Below are positions 1-7,953 of a stretch of 64,000 nucleotides of DNA, one piece after another. The notes beneath the pieces were generated by a model. The model searched no databases. It worked only from the letters and a program-made list of their open reading frames with translations, and was not told where the DNA came from. Positions within the stretch are counted from its first letter, which is position 1, and the number at the start of each line of letters is the position of its first letter. Origin of the DNA: Bacteroidales bacterium UBA3844 (GTDB lineage: Bacteria > Bacteroidota > Bacteroidia > Bacteroidales > Paludibacteraceae); NCBI GenBank assembly GCA_002392915.1, contig DGHQ01000048.1, forward strand, positions 271 through 64,270, given 5' to 3'. A program made the position numbers and the translations under genes.

Positions 1-1
1 G

Positions 2-68
2 CCGATGGTGCCACTTCGCTTCGCTCCGTTCGGCACCATCGGTTACCAAAATAGCGTCTTCCAGACGC
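2..68 (+). repeat. Two-hairpin REP-like unit (RAYT-linked family), single copy
   Basis: The first arm (2-12) pairs perfectly over 11 bp with 32-42, enclosing a 19-nt loop. The linker GGTTACCAAAATA follows, then a small perfect hairpin, GCGTCT-TCC-AGACGC (54-68). The same architecture recurs at 1681-2026, 54001-54313, 54858-54924 (inverted) and 55142-55373. The near-identical sister copy is the inverted one at 54858, right after a RAYT transposase gene, so this unit is probably a dispersed copy mobilised by that enzyme (inference). Confidence 0.75.
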
Positions 69-73
69 GAAGT

Positions 74-107
74 AAAAAGAGGGGAGATGCTTCACATCAT
101 CTCCCCT
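74..107 (-). terminator. Rho-independent terminator of the GH5 gene
   Basis: The arm AGGGGAGATG (80-89) pairs perfectly over 10 bp with CATCTCCCCT (98-107), loop of 8 nt. On the minus strand the stem is followed by CTTTTTAC. It lies 23 nt past the stop of the GH5 gene and points the right way to end that transcript. Confidence 0.8.
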
Positions 108-129
108 CCGCATTTAGTAAGGATAGTAT

Positions 130-1530
130 TTATTTGATAATGATTTTCTTTACTGATTTTCCATTTTCTGTGTTGATCACAACGATGTAAACTCCGTTAT
201 GATTCACGTCTACAGAACACTCGTTTCTTCCTGAAACTAGACTTGCGATTTTGGCTCCGTTGATAGAAATCACGTCTACATTCTTGATCTCGACATTTGA
301 TTTGATACGAACAGTCTTGCCTTCTGCGTAAGCGTTCCATTCGTTTGCGATCTCATCTTTTACAGAAGACGGATCATAACCCAACGTCTCCATGATAGTC
401 TGGATAAGCGATGGCTCATACCATTGAAGTGAATTACGGTTCAAATATCCGTGGCTTTCTGCTCCATCTTTCTGGTTGAATTCCTGGTTGTTGTCCCATA
501 AGAAGCAAGGTACTCCGTATTCTTTAGAGAATCCAAAGAAACATCTTTCCCATTGTTTACGATCCTCCACATTGTGGTAGTTAGAAGATGAAGTTTCTCC
601 AATATAAACAGGATATCCTTTCGACATTACTTTGTCTCTTATTGAATTGTAAAGCCACTGGATATCGTAGTAGAACTTCTGATCCCAAGAGTGGTTTTGT
701 ATAGATGGGTTCATGCAGAAGTCATATGGTGTGTAAGCGTGGACAGAAATCCAAAGTCTATTCTGAGCCTTATCGTTAGGAGCTCTAAAATTATTTGTAG
801 TCACACCATCGATAGAGCCAACATAACCTGGACATCCAACCAATCTGTCCATATTGTTGCCTCCTGCATTACGGATCGCATCCACTGCGGCTTGGTTGAT
901 CTGGTTGATACATCCAATTGCCTCACTGACAGATGCCGTTGGATTGGATGGATCGAAATACCATTCGTTTGGATCTCCTACAACACGAGGTTCGTTGATT
1001 GTTTCGAAAATCAAGTGCTGATCATAATCGGCAAACTCCTTAGCCACCTGTGTCCATATATCAGTGACATACTTTTTTGATTGGTCAAGATACTGATTGG
1101 AAGGGAACATATGCCACTGGTCGTTGTCGTGGTGGATGTTGATGATCACAAACATACCATTGTCGTATGCATAGTTGACAACCTCTTTCACTCTTGCCAT
1201 CCACTGTCCGTCGATAGCAAACTGATATTGGCCATTATTAGAGACGTGAGTGCTCCACGACACAGGTATACGGACAGCGTTGAATCCAGCCTCCTTAACC
1301 TTGTCGAACATCTGTTTTGTGGTACGTGGATTGCCCCAGCTTGTTTCTGCGTTTGCTCCCTGACCTGTTGCGTCAAGAGAGTTTCCTAAGTTCCAACCTA
1401 CACGGATCATTTTGGCAAGTTCATTAGCCGACTTGCCAGATAAGTTTCCTGCGAATGCTGTGTTTGTTGCTAAGCAAAAGAATGCTGCTACAGATAATGC
1501 AGTCTTTAATACATTTGCTAAGTGTTTCAT
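130..1530 (-). CDS. Secreted GH5 endo-beta-1,4-glucanase (cellulase) with T9SS-like C-terminal tail
   Basis: Glycoside hydrolase family 5, predicted to cleave internal beta-1,4 bonds in cellulose or related beta-glucans outside the cell. A signal peptide covers residues 1-27 (ends TNTAFA). The family hallmark GWNLGNSLDA is at 45-54. The acid/base is Glu180 in FETINEP and the nucleophile Glu312 in VYIGETSSS. The catalytic domain ends near 395. The last ~60 residues form a beta-rich tail (VDVISINGAKIAS ... NGVYIVVI ... KKIIIK) typical of type A T9SS sorting domains, so surface attachment or release through T9SS is likely. It is a single gene with its own terminator and no SusCD neighbours. The exact substrate (cellulose, xyloglucan, mixed-linkage glucan) cannot be told from sequence. 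Confidence 0.92.
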   Translation of the reverse strand: MKHLANVLKTALSVAAFFCLATNTAFAGNLSGKSANELAKMIRVGWNLGNSLDATGQGANAETSWGNPRTTKQMFDKVKEAGFNAVRIPVSWSTHVSNNGQYQFAIDGQWMARVKEVVNYAYDNGMFVIINIHHDNDQWHMFPSNQYLDQSKKYVTDIWTQVAKEFADYDQHLIFETINEPRVVGDPNEWYFDPSNPTASVSEAIGCINQINQAAVDAIRNAGGNNMDRLVGCPGYVGSIDGVTTNNFRAPNDKAQNRLWISVHAYTPYDFCMNPSIQNHSWDQKFYYDIQWLYNSIRDKVMSKGYPVYIGETSSSNYHNVEDRKQWERCFFGFSKEYGVPCFLWDNNQEFNQKDGAESHGYLNRNSLQWYEPSLIQTIMETLGYDPSSVKDEIANEWNAYAEGKTVRIKSNVEIKNVDVISINGAKIASLVSGRNECSVDVNHNGVYIVVINTENGKSVKKIIIK

Positions 1531-1680
1531 GCTATTGTTGTTTTAGTTTTAGAATAACGATAGCAAAGGTATGAAACACTCATTTGCACTCATTCACATT
1601 TTTCCCATAACGTTTTAACGTAGTTGATTTGTGACTAAACATAAAATCTTAAAGGTTTAACATTTTATCATAATCCGCAA

Positions 1681-2026
1681 AGTATCACTGCGTTCGGTGC
1701 ATGCGGTTACAGAGATAGCGTGATTCCAGATGCGGGGGAGCATATCGGTATGTGTTATCTGCTTGTGTCATAAACCGCAAGCACCACTGCGTTCGGTGCA
1801 TGCGGTTACAGAGATAGCGTTTTCCAGACGCGGGGGAGCATATTGGCATGTGTCCTCCGCATGTGTCATAATCCGCAAGCACTCTGTGTTCAGTGTATGC
1901 GGTTACAGAGATAGCGTTTTCCAGACGCGGGGGAGCATATCGGTATGTGTTATCCGCATGTGTCATAATCCGCAAGCACCACTGCGTTCGGTGCATGCGA
2001 TTACAGAGATAGCGTCTTCCAGACGC
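1681..2026 (+). repeat. Tandem array of four ~98-bp two-hairpin REP-like units
   Basis: GGTTAC/GATTAC boxes at about 1705, 1804, 1901 and 1999 give a pitch of 97-99 bp. Each unit has a long hairpin, a linker GGTTACAGAGATA and a short hairpin GCGTCT-TCC-AGACGC. In unit 2 the long hairpin pairs CCGCA-a-GCACC (1775-1785) with GGTGC-a-TGCGG (1795-1805). In unit 3 the arms change to GCACT and AGTGT, keeping pairing with one G-U. In unit 1 the small hairpin has decayed. The spacers between units are themselves similar, unlike CRISPR. This array fills most of the gap between the GH5 and PBP1A genes. ORFs through it are artefacts. Confidence 0.85.
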
Positions 2027-2061
2027 CATTTAGCATTTTGCATTTATAATTCAGCATTGAC

Positions 2062-4569
2062 TCAGTCTCTGTTTCTTCTGCGTCTTCTCTCTTCGCGTCG
2101 TTCCTGACGTCGTTCCTGACGCAATTCTCTGCGGCTCTTGACATCAATTTTGATGGAATCTGGTCTTACATTTTCCTGTTTGTCGCGTCCGAACAGTCGG
2201 CGGAAGAATCCTCTCGCTCCTTCATTCTTTGCCTCTTCTTCTTCTAATTCTTCCAACACTTCAGTGCAGTCGTAAGTGCGGGAGATAGTCTGTTTGGGTT
2301 CACTGAATCTGCCACGGTAGCGTGCCAATTTCTTGTCGTTCATCACTTTCTCCATGAAGGCTCCGAAGATTGGCAGTGCCGATGCACTTCCTTGTCCTTG
2401 CTCTCCGTCCTTGAAATGTATGCAGCGGTATTCGCCTCCAACCCATGCTCCTGCCACAAGTTTTGGAGATATTCCCATATACCATGCGTCGGAATAGTTG
2501 GATGTGCTTCCTGTTTTTCCTCCGAAATCTGTGGCTCCATGGATCTTGTAATTCCAAAGGCGACGGGAGGTTCCGCGTTCATCGGCCAATCCTTCACGAA
2601 GCATCTCGCGAACCAAGAATGCCTCTTCGTAATCAAGCACTTTCTCTCCTTTGGGTTCATTCTTATAGATGACGTTGCCGTCCTTGTCTTCGATGCGAGT
2701 TACGATTCTTGGTTTCATGTGTACACCTTCATTTGGGATAGTGGAGTAGGCTGACACCATTTCCAAAAGTGACACGTCTTCCGTACCAAGGCATACCGAC
2801 GGAATAGGTCGAACCGGACTTGCCACACCCATCTTGTGTGCCAGATCCACTACATTCTCTGGGCCGAGTTCTTTATTCAGCTGTACGGCTATACTGTTGA
2901 TAGAGCGAGCCATAGCTGTTTTTAGTGTCAGCTGTTCTCCTGAAAAAATACCGTTGGCATTCTGTGGCTGCCAAAGCACAGGTTTTCCATCTTCCTCGGT
3001 CATCCATGATGTGATTGAGTCTGTGCGTAGGTCGCAAGGAGACATTCCTTTCCTGATTGCCTGGGTATAGACGAACAGCTTGAATGTTGATCCTGGCTGA
3101 CGTTTGGCAAGCACTTTATCGTATTGCCAATAGTTGTAATCCACGTCGCCAACCCACGCTTTCACCAGACCAGTCTGAGGTTCGATAGCCACAAACCCAC
3201 AATGCAGGAATTTCACCATGTGGCGGAGAGAGTCGAGACTGCTCATCACAGTGTCTTTCACTCCAGACTTATAGCTGAAAATCTTCATTTTGTGAGGTTT
3301 GTTAAGGCAGGCATATATTGAATCTTTGTTTCCGTCGTATTTTTTTGACAAAGATTTGTAAAGAGATGTTTTGCGGATAGTCTCGTCGATGAAGGTGGTC
3401 ATCTCTTTTTTGTTTCGGTCACGCCAAGGGTTTTGCTTTCCCCAGTTTTTGAAGAAACGTTTCTGGTTTTCCTCCATTTGCTTCGACACTGCCTGCTCAG
3501 CGTAACGTTGCATACGAGAGTCGATGGATGTGTAGATTTTCAGTCCGTCAGTATAGAGGTTCACATTATTCTCGTCGCACCATTCCTGAAGCTCATTGCT
3601 CACCGCGTCACGGAAATATAGGGCGATTCCGTCGAGATTGGATTCCGACTTGAAGTTCAGGGAGAAAGGCACAGCCAGGATAGAATCACACTGCTCCTGA
3701 GTGATCATCTTGTGAGAGACAAGATTGTTGATGATGATTCTGCGTCGACGTTCATTGTTTTCCGGATTACGGACAGGATTATAATAAGTTGTGGCTTTCA
3801 GCAGACCGATGATGCAAGCCGACTGTTCCCAGTTAAGCTTTTTTGGGGTCGTGTTGAAGTAAGTTTTTGCGGCAGCTTTGATTCCGTAAGCGTTGGATCC
3901 GAAATAGACAGTGTTGAGATACATCTTAAGAATCTCCAATTTTGTGAATCTTTCCTCAATACGTTTAGCGGCATTCCACTCTTTCACCTTGATAATCAGT
4001 GTCTTTACCCCTGGCACCTTGCATAAGATGCCATTATTATATGTAGAACGCATTTTAAACAGATTCTTAGCAAGCTGTTGGGTGATTGTGCTTGCACCAC
4101 GGGCATTACCTAGCAAAGCGTCCTTGAAAGCACCTAGCAGACCAGAATAGTCGACACCGTGATGTTCGAAGAAACGTTCATCCTCAGTGTGGACAAGCGT
4201 GATCAGCAATTCATCAGAAATATCTTCGATTTCTACGGAAGAACGGTTTTCAGTGAAGTACTTTCCGATAAGCACACCGTCGTCGCTATAAATTTCGGAA
4301 GCCTCCACAGAATTAGGGTTGGCAAGCACCTCCGTAGATGGAGATTCACCAAACATCCATAGGAAATTCACGTCGACAGCTTTAATAAATAGGAAAATCA
4401 GCAATATAAGCGACGCAATTGCTGTAAGGACCTTAACATACCATTTACTTTTGAAAGCATCTTTAAAAATTGTCCAGTATTTTTTGAACACAACAGAAAA
4501 GATGCCCCAGTATTTCTTGAACGCAACCATAAAGTTGGCCCAATAATTCTTCAAATCTTCAGAAGTCAT
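2062..4569 (-). CDS. mrcA: Penicillin-binding protein 1A (bifunctional transglycosylase/transpeptidase)
   Basis: Class A PBP that polymerises lipid II into glycan strands and cross-links the peptides in the periplasm. One membrane anchor lies at about residues 46-64, after an unusual N-terminal run of repeated aromatic/Lys segments (three FKKYW-like blocks at 17-44). The GT51 domain has the catalytic Glu129 in HTEDERFFEHHGVD and the RGASTITQQLAKN motif at 157-169. The transpeptidase domain has S494-T-F-K497, S556-I-N558 and K685-T-G. The C-terminus is a basic Arg-rich tail (last 35 residues). At 835 residues its length is normal for the family. Start at 4569 fits the membrane topology. It appears monocistronic. 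Confidence 0.96.
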   Translation of the reverse strand: MTSEDLKNYWANFMVAFKKYWGIFSVVFKKYWTIFKDAFKSKWYVKVLTAIASLILLIFLFIKAVDVNFLWMFGESPSTEVLANPNSVEASEIYSDDGVLIGKYFTENRSSVEIEDISDELLITLVHTEDERFFEHHGVDYSGLLGAFKDALLGNARGASTITQQLAKNLFKMRSTYNNGILCKVPGVKTLIIKVKEWNAAKRIEERFTKLEILKMYLNTVYFGSNAYGIKAAAKTYFNTTPKKLNWEQSACIIGLLKATTYYNPVRNPENNERRRRIIINNLVSHKMITQEQCDSILAVPFSLNFKSESNLDGIALYFRDAVSNELQEWCDENNVNLYTDGLKIYTSIDSRMQRYAEQAVSKQMEENQKRFFKNWGKQNPWRDRNKKEMTTFIDETIRKTSLYKSLSKKYDGNKDSIYACLNKPHKMKIFSYKSGVKDTVMSSLDSLRHMVKFLHCGFVAIEPQTGLVKAWVGDVDYNYWQYDKVLAKRQPGSTFKLFVYTQAIRKGMSPCDLRTDSITSWMTEEDGKPVLWQPQNANGIFSGEQLTLKTAMARSINSIAVQLNKELGPENVVDLAHKMGVASPVRPIPSVCLGTEDVSLLEMVSAYSTIPNEGVHMKPRIVTRIEDKDGNVIYKNEPKGEKVLDYEEAFLVREMLREGLADERGTSRRLWNYKIHGATDFGGKTGSTSNYSDAWYMGISPKLVAGAWVGGEYRCIHFKDGEQGQGSASALPIFGAFMEKVMNDKKLARYRGRFSEPKQTISRTYDCTEVLEELEEEEAKNEGARGFFRRLFGRDKQENVRPDSIKIDVKSRRELRQERRQERREERRRRRNRD

Positions 4570-4742
4570 TTGTCTGTTTTAAGTTGTATCAAATATAGAA
4601 ATGCAAATATATGTTAAATATTCAAGTTTAACAAGCTTTTAAATTCAATAAAGACGGAAGATTATCGGAGAAAAATATATTTTTGCAATAAATATGTGGG
4701 GTGCACGTTAATATTTTAGATTGAGTAATTTTTTGAAATTTA

Positions 4743-5450
4743 ATGGAAAAAATAATTTGTGTAATAATCGGCGCATTTTGTGCTACCTTTAGTAGTTTGG
4801 CACAATTGGAGCATCGTATCTCCTATACTTTTGGTTTTGTCAGCCATGCTTATCATCAGGAGAGAGCCAATGAACGCAAATTTCAGGAATATACATTTCC
4901 GGACATTAGAGAACATGGGACATACGAGTATACGGATGAAGATTTGCATTCAATACCTGTTGTTTTCAATTTTCAGTATGACTGTTCGTTGAAAAAACAT
5001 TTTGGGGTAGGTTTGTGTATGGGATATGAATGTGAGAAAATGTGGCAAAAAACTAATTACATCAAATCTGCAGGAGATGTGATAAGTCCATTTGGAAACA
5101 CATATACAAATTGGATACAAGAGCTCAGAAATGGAGAACTTAAAAGACATATTATATTCATTATGCCAGAAGCAACAGTGTACTGGTTTAAGAAAAGGCA
5201 TGTATCCATGTATAGTAAGGCAGCTGTAGGTGTGCGATTCAACTTTGAAAAAAGAAAGTTCTACACTTCGACTCCCAAATCAGAAATACTGCCAAACACG
5301 AGCAGTGCCAGCTTATATTTTCATGTATCACCAGTGGCTGTAGAGGTTGGTGGCCCATATTGGAGAGGAAACATAGAAATTGGATATGGAGCACAAGGTG
5401 TTTTACAGTATGGCGTCAAACACATTTTTAAAGGGAAAAGAGATATCTGA
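4743..5450 (+). CDS. Exported protein of unknown function, possible outer-membrane beta-barrel
   Basis: A 235-residue protein with a signal peptide at 1-20 (ends SSLA, then QLEHR). The rest alternates aromatic and polar residues and has several strand-like stretches (RISYTFGFVSHAY, KHFGVGLCMGYECE, SMYSKAAVGVRFNF, WRGNIEIGYGAQGVLQYGVKHIF). This, with a terminal Phe-containing strand, resembles small outer-membrane barrels of Bacteroidota. No enzyme motif was found. It is followed after 23 nt by a lipoprotein gene, so the two may be co-transcribed. A TATTTTTG -7-like box lies at 4678-4685. Confidence 0.6.
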   Translation: MEKIICVIIGAFCATFSSLAQLEHRISYTFGFVSHAYHQERANERKFQEYTFPDIREHGTYEYTDEDLHSIPVVFNFQYDCSLKKHFGVGLCMGYECEKMWQKTNYIKSAGDVISPFGNTYTNWIQELRNGELKRHIIFIMPEATVYWFKKRHVSMYSKAAVGVRFNFEKRKFYTSTPKSEILPNTSSASLYFHVSPVAVEVGGPYWRGNIEIGYGAQGVLQYGVKHIFKGKRDI

Positions 5451-5473
5451 AAACAACAGAGTTATTTAATAAA

Positions 5474-5938
5474 ATGACTAATATGGCAAAGTTCAATAAA
5501 GTGTTCTTAAAAACAGTTACAGCAGTAGTGACTATTTTAATTTTGGTAGGTTGTGATCCGTCTTATTATTATGAAGTGCATATGAAGAATACGACATCGC
5601 AGACTATCACTTTTAGTTCTATCAAAAACAGTGTTTCTGATTCGGTAGAATATTGTCATTTCAATAATAAAAGTGATAACCTTATTTTGAATGAAGGAGA
5701 AAAAAAATTATTGATACAAGATAGTGATTTGGGGACTATTTCAAGTGAAGACATAACTAGTATTATGAAGAACGCATATCCTTTGGGGATAGTCATTAAA
5801 TTTGAGAATGGTGATTCCCTCGTGTATTATCCAAGTGGTGCAGATAAGGATTTTCATTCTCCGTACAATAAGAACTCATTTTTTAGTGTAGATAAGACAG
5901 ATATAGAAATGGTTTCAGAATATGATGTGCTGTATTAA
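5474..5938 (+). CDS. Predicted lipoprotein of unknown function
   Basis: A 154-residue protein with a lipoprotein signal: a basic start, the hydrophobic run AVVTILILVG and a lipobox Cys (LVGC, residue 27 from the upstream Met). The second Met (MAKFNK, 5483) could also be the start. The mature part (about 125 residues) begins YYYEVHMKNTTSQTITFSS and looks like a single beta-sandwich. No family was recognised. It follows the exported 235-residue protein by 23 nt, suggesting a two-gene envelope operon. Confidence 0.6.
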   Translation: MTNMAKFNKVFLKTVTAVVTILILVGCDPSYYYEVHMKNTTSQTITFSSIKNSVSDSVEYCHFNNKSDNLILNEGEKKLLIQDSDLGTISSEDITSIMKNAYPLGIVIKFENGDSLVYYPSGADKDFHSPYNKNSFFSVDKTDIEMVSEYDVLY

Positions 5939-5950
5939 TTTTTTTCCCAC

Positions 5951-5986
5951 TTTGGTGTTGATAGTTTGATAAATTAATTATATTTG
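5951..5986 (+). promoter_or_regulatory. Candidate Bacteroidota promoter for the DUF349 gene
   Basis: TATATTTG at 5979-5986 matches the Bacteroidota -7 element TAnnTTTG. A TTTG/GTTG stretch at 5951-5960 lies at roughly the -33 distance. It is 33 nt upstream of the preferred ATG at 6019. Pattern match only. Confidence 0.4.
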
Positions 5987-6018
5987 CATAGTTTTTGAAA
6001 ATAGTAAAAGGAATTTTA

Positions 6019-7854
6019 ATGAGTACACTTGAAGAAAAAGAGACTCTTACACAGCCTGAAAATGCGCAAGAAACTGTAGCATCTGATAATTCATTAGCTG
6101 AAAATGAGGTTGCTATGACGGATGCAGAGGATCAAGAAATTGTTGATTATTCTTCATTTAGTGAGGCGGAGTTGGTAGAAAAAGCTCGCACTTTGATAAC
6201 AGAATGCAAGGGTAGTGTTAGCGCTATCAAGAGGGATATAGAAGATATTAAGAGTTGCTACTATAAGAGCTACAATCAAACAATAGATAAGATTAGAAGT
6301 GAGCAGGCAGAAGGAGGAGAAAACGCCGAGCCTGTCGAGCTTCCTGCTGATGAATTCAAGTCTGTATACGTTGTTTATCAACGCAGAAAGAAGGAGGAGC
6401 AGGCCCAGAAGGAAGCCGAAATGGAGAAGAATCTTAAGGCTAAGTTGGCTCTAATCGACAGACTAAAAGAATTAGCTCAGAATTCAAAAGACGCTCGTCA
6501 GGATTTCAACGCTTGTCGTGAGATTCAGAACGAGTGGAAGAATATAGGTGCTGTGCCTCAGGCAAAAGCTGACGAGGTTAATGGCAATTATAAACTTTGG
6601 ATTGAGACATTCTACGACTCTTTGAGTGCTGCTAACGAATTGAGAGATTTGGATTTCCGCAAGAATTTGGAAGAGAAAATCTCTATCTGTGAACTTGCTG
6701 AAGGATTGGCTGAGAGCAAAGATGTAGTCGATTCGTTTAGAAAATTGCAGTATTATCACGAAAGATGGAAGGAAATTGGTCCTGTCGCACGTGAAAAACG
6801 TGAGGAACTTTGGGAACGTTTCAAGGAGGCCACTGCTGTTGTAAACAAGCGACACAGAGAGTATTTCGAGCAGATTCATGCTAAAGAGGAGCAGAATTTG
6901 GTTGAGAAGACAAAGCTTTGTGAAGAGGTTGAGAATGCAAAGGTAGAAAACGAAGAGAGCTTCGACTGTTGGCAGAAGATGACGGATTTCATCGTTGCTA
7001 AGCAGGATGAGTGGAGAAAGATAGGTTTTGCGCCAAAGAAAGACAACGACAAGATCTACGAGAGATTCAGAGCCGCTTGCGACAAATTCTTTGTGGCTAA
7101 AAACGAGTTTTTCAAGAGAATGAAGGAGACTCAGTCGGAGAACTTGAAGAAGAAGATTTCTTTGTGTGAGATCGCAGAATCGTTGAAAGACAGCAAGGAT
7201 TGGAAGGAGACAACTAACAAGTTTGTCGAAATCCAGAAGGAGTGGAAGACAATAGGTCCTGTTCCACGCAAGAATTCAGATGCTGTTTGGAAGAGATTTT
7301 TGGCAGCATGTGATTATTTCTTTGAGCAGAAGGAAGCTGATTTCGCAAGCAGAAAGTCTGAAGAATCAGTCAATTTGGAGAAGAAGAAGGATTTGATTGA
7401 AAGAATCAAGAGTCTTCAGATTGAAGGCAACGACAATGCATTCGCTGATTTCAAGAAACTTTTGGCAGAGTGGAATTCAATCGGTCATGTGCCATTCAAG
7501 GAGAAGGATAATATCTACAAGAAATACAAATCTACAATTGATGAGGTGTTCGACAAGTTGAACAAAGACCGTAGCATCAATAGATTGGATTTCTTCAAGA
7601 CAAATATCGAGACATTGGCAAGCCAGGGTATGGCGAAGGTCAACAATGAACGCAAGAGATTGCAGAAATTGGTTGAAAACTTCAATTCTGAGATTGCCAC
7701 TGCAGAAAACAATATCGGATTCTTCTCAAAATCAAAGGGTACTTCTCCATTGCTTGATGGAATGAAAAAGAAGATCTCTAAGTTGAAAGACGAGAGAAAT
7801 CTATTGTTGGAGAAGATCAGATTGATTGACGAGACAACAGAAGAGTTAAATTAA
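6019..7854 (+). CDS. DUF349 repeat protein
   Basis: About 611 residues, highly charged and largely helical, built from tandem DUF349 units of about 70 residues. Each carries the signature W+xIGxVP/A (EWKNIGAVPQAKADEV, RWKEIGPVAREKREEL, EWRKIGFAPKKDNDKI, EWKTIGPVPRKNSDAV, EWNSIGHVPFKEKDNI), giving five clear repeats. An acidic N-terminal ~50 residues and a coiled-coil C-terminus frame the repeats. The ATG at 6019 (MSTLEEKE) is preferred over an in-frame TTG at 5995. The protein is cytoplasmic and its function is not established. It stands directly upstream of the pseudouridine synthase gene, separated by a strong stem-loop. Confidence 0.85.
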   Translation: MSTLEEKETLTQPENAQETVASDNSLAENEVAMTDAEDQEIVDYSSFSEAELVEKARTLITECKGSVSAIKRDIEDIKSCYYKSYNQTIDKIRSEQAEGGENAEPVELPADEFKSVYVVYQRRKKEEQAQKEAEMEKNLKAKLALIDRLKELAQNSKDARQDFNACREIQNEWKNIGAVPQAKADEVNGNYKLWIETFYDSLSAANELRDLDFRKNLEEKISICELAEGLAESKDVVDSFRKLQYYHERWKEIGPVAREKREELWERFKEATAVVNKRHREYFEQIHAKEEQNLVEKTKLCEEVENAKVENEESFDCWQKMTDFIVAKQDEWRKIGFAPKKDNDKIYERFRAACDKFFVAKNEFFKRMKETQSENLKKKISLCEIAESLKDSKDWKETTNKFVEIQKEWKTIGPVPRKNSDAVWKRFLAACDYFFEQKEADFASRKSEESVNLEKKKDLIERIKSLQIEGNDNAFADFKKLLAEWNSIGHVPFKEKDNIYKKYKSTIDEVFDKLNKDRSINRLDFFKTNIETLASQGMAKVNNERKRLQKLVENFNSEIATAENNIGFFSKSKGTSPLLDGMKKKISKLKDERNLLLEKIRLIDETTEELN

Positions 7855-7869
7855 CATTAAAAGAAAAAA

Positions 7870-7906
7870 TTTACTATAGGGGTAGCGGTTGCTACTCCTT
7901 AGTAAA
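7870..7906 (+). promoter_or_regulatory. Long stem-loop between the DUF349 gene and rluB
   Basis: TTTACTA (7870-7876) pairs perfectly with TAGTAAA (7900-7906). Inside it GGGGTAGC (7879-7886) pairs with GCTACTCC (7891-7898) through one G-U, with a GGTT loop. About 15 bp pair in total. No T-tract follows (CCCCATAAATT), so it is not a classical terminator. It may act as an mRNA processing or 5'-UTR element of the downstream gene. Confidence 0.5.
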
Positions 7907-7953
7907 CCCCATAAATTAAATAAAGGACAGTATTAATTAAAATTGTTAAACAA

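Noticed and set aside
691..1389. Plus-strand ORFs across the GH5 gene
   Set aside because: Shadows of a clearly recognised enzyme on the minus strand.
1685..2029. Open frame and possible CRISPR in the 98-bp repeat array
   Set aside because: The frame is only the repeat read through. Spacers are similar to each other, units are imperfect two-hairpin elements, and there are no cas genes.
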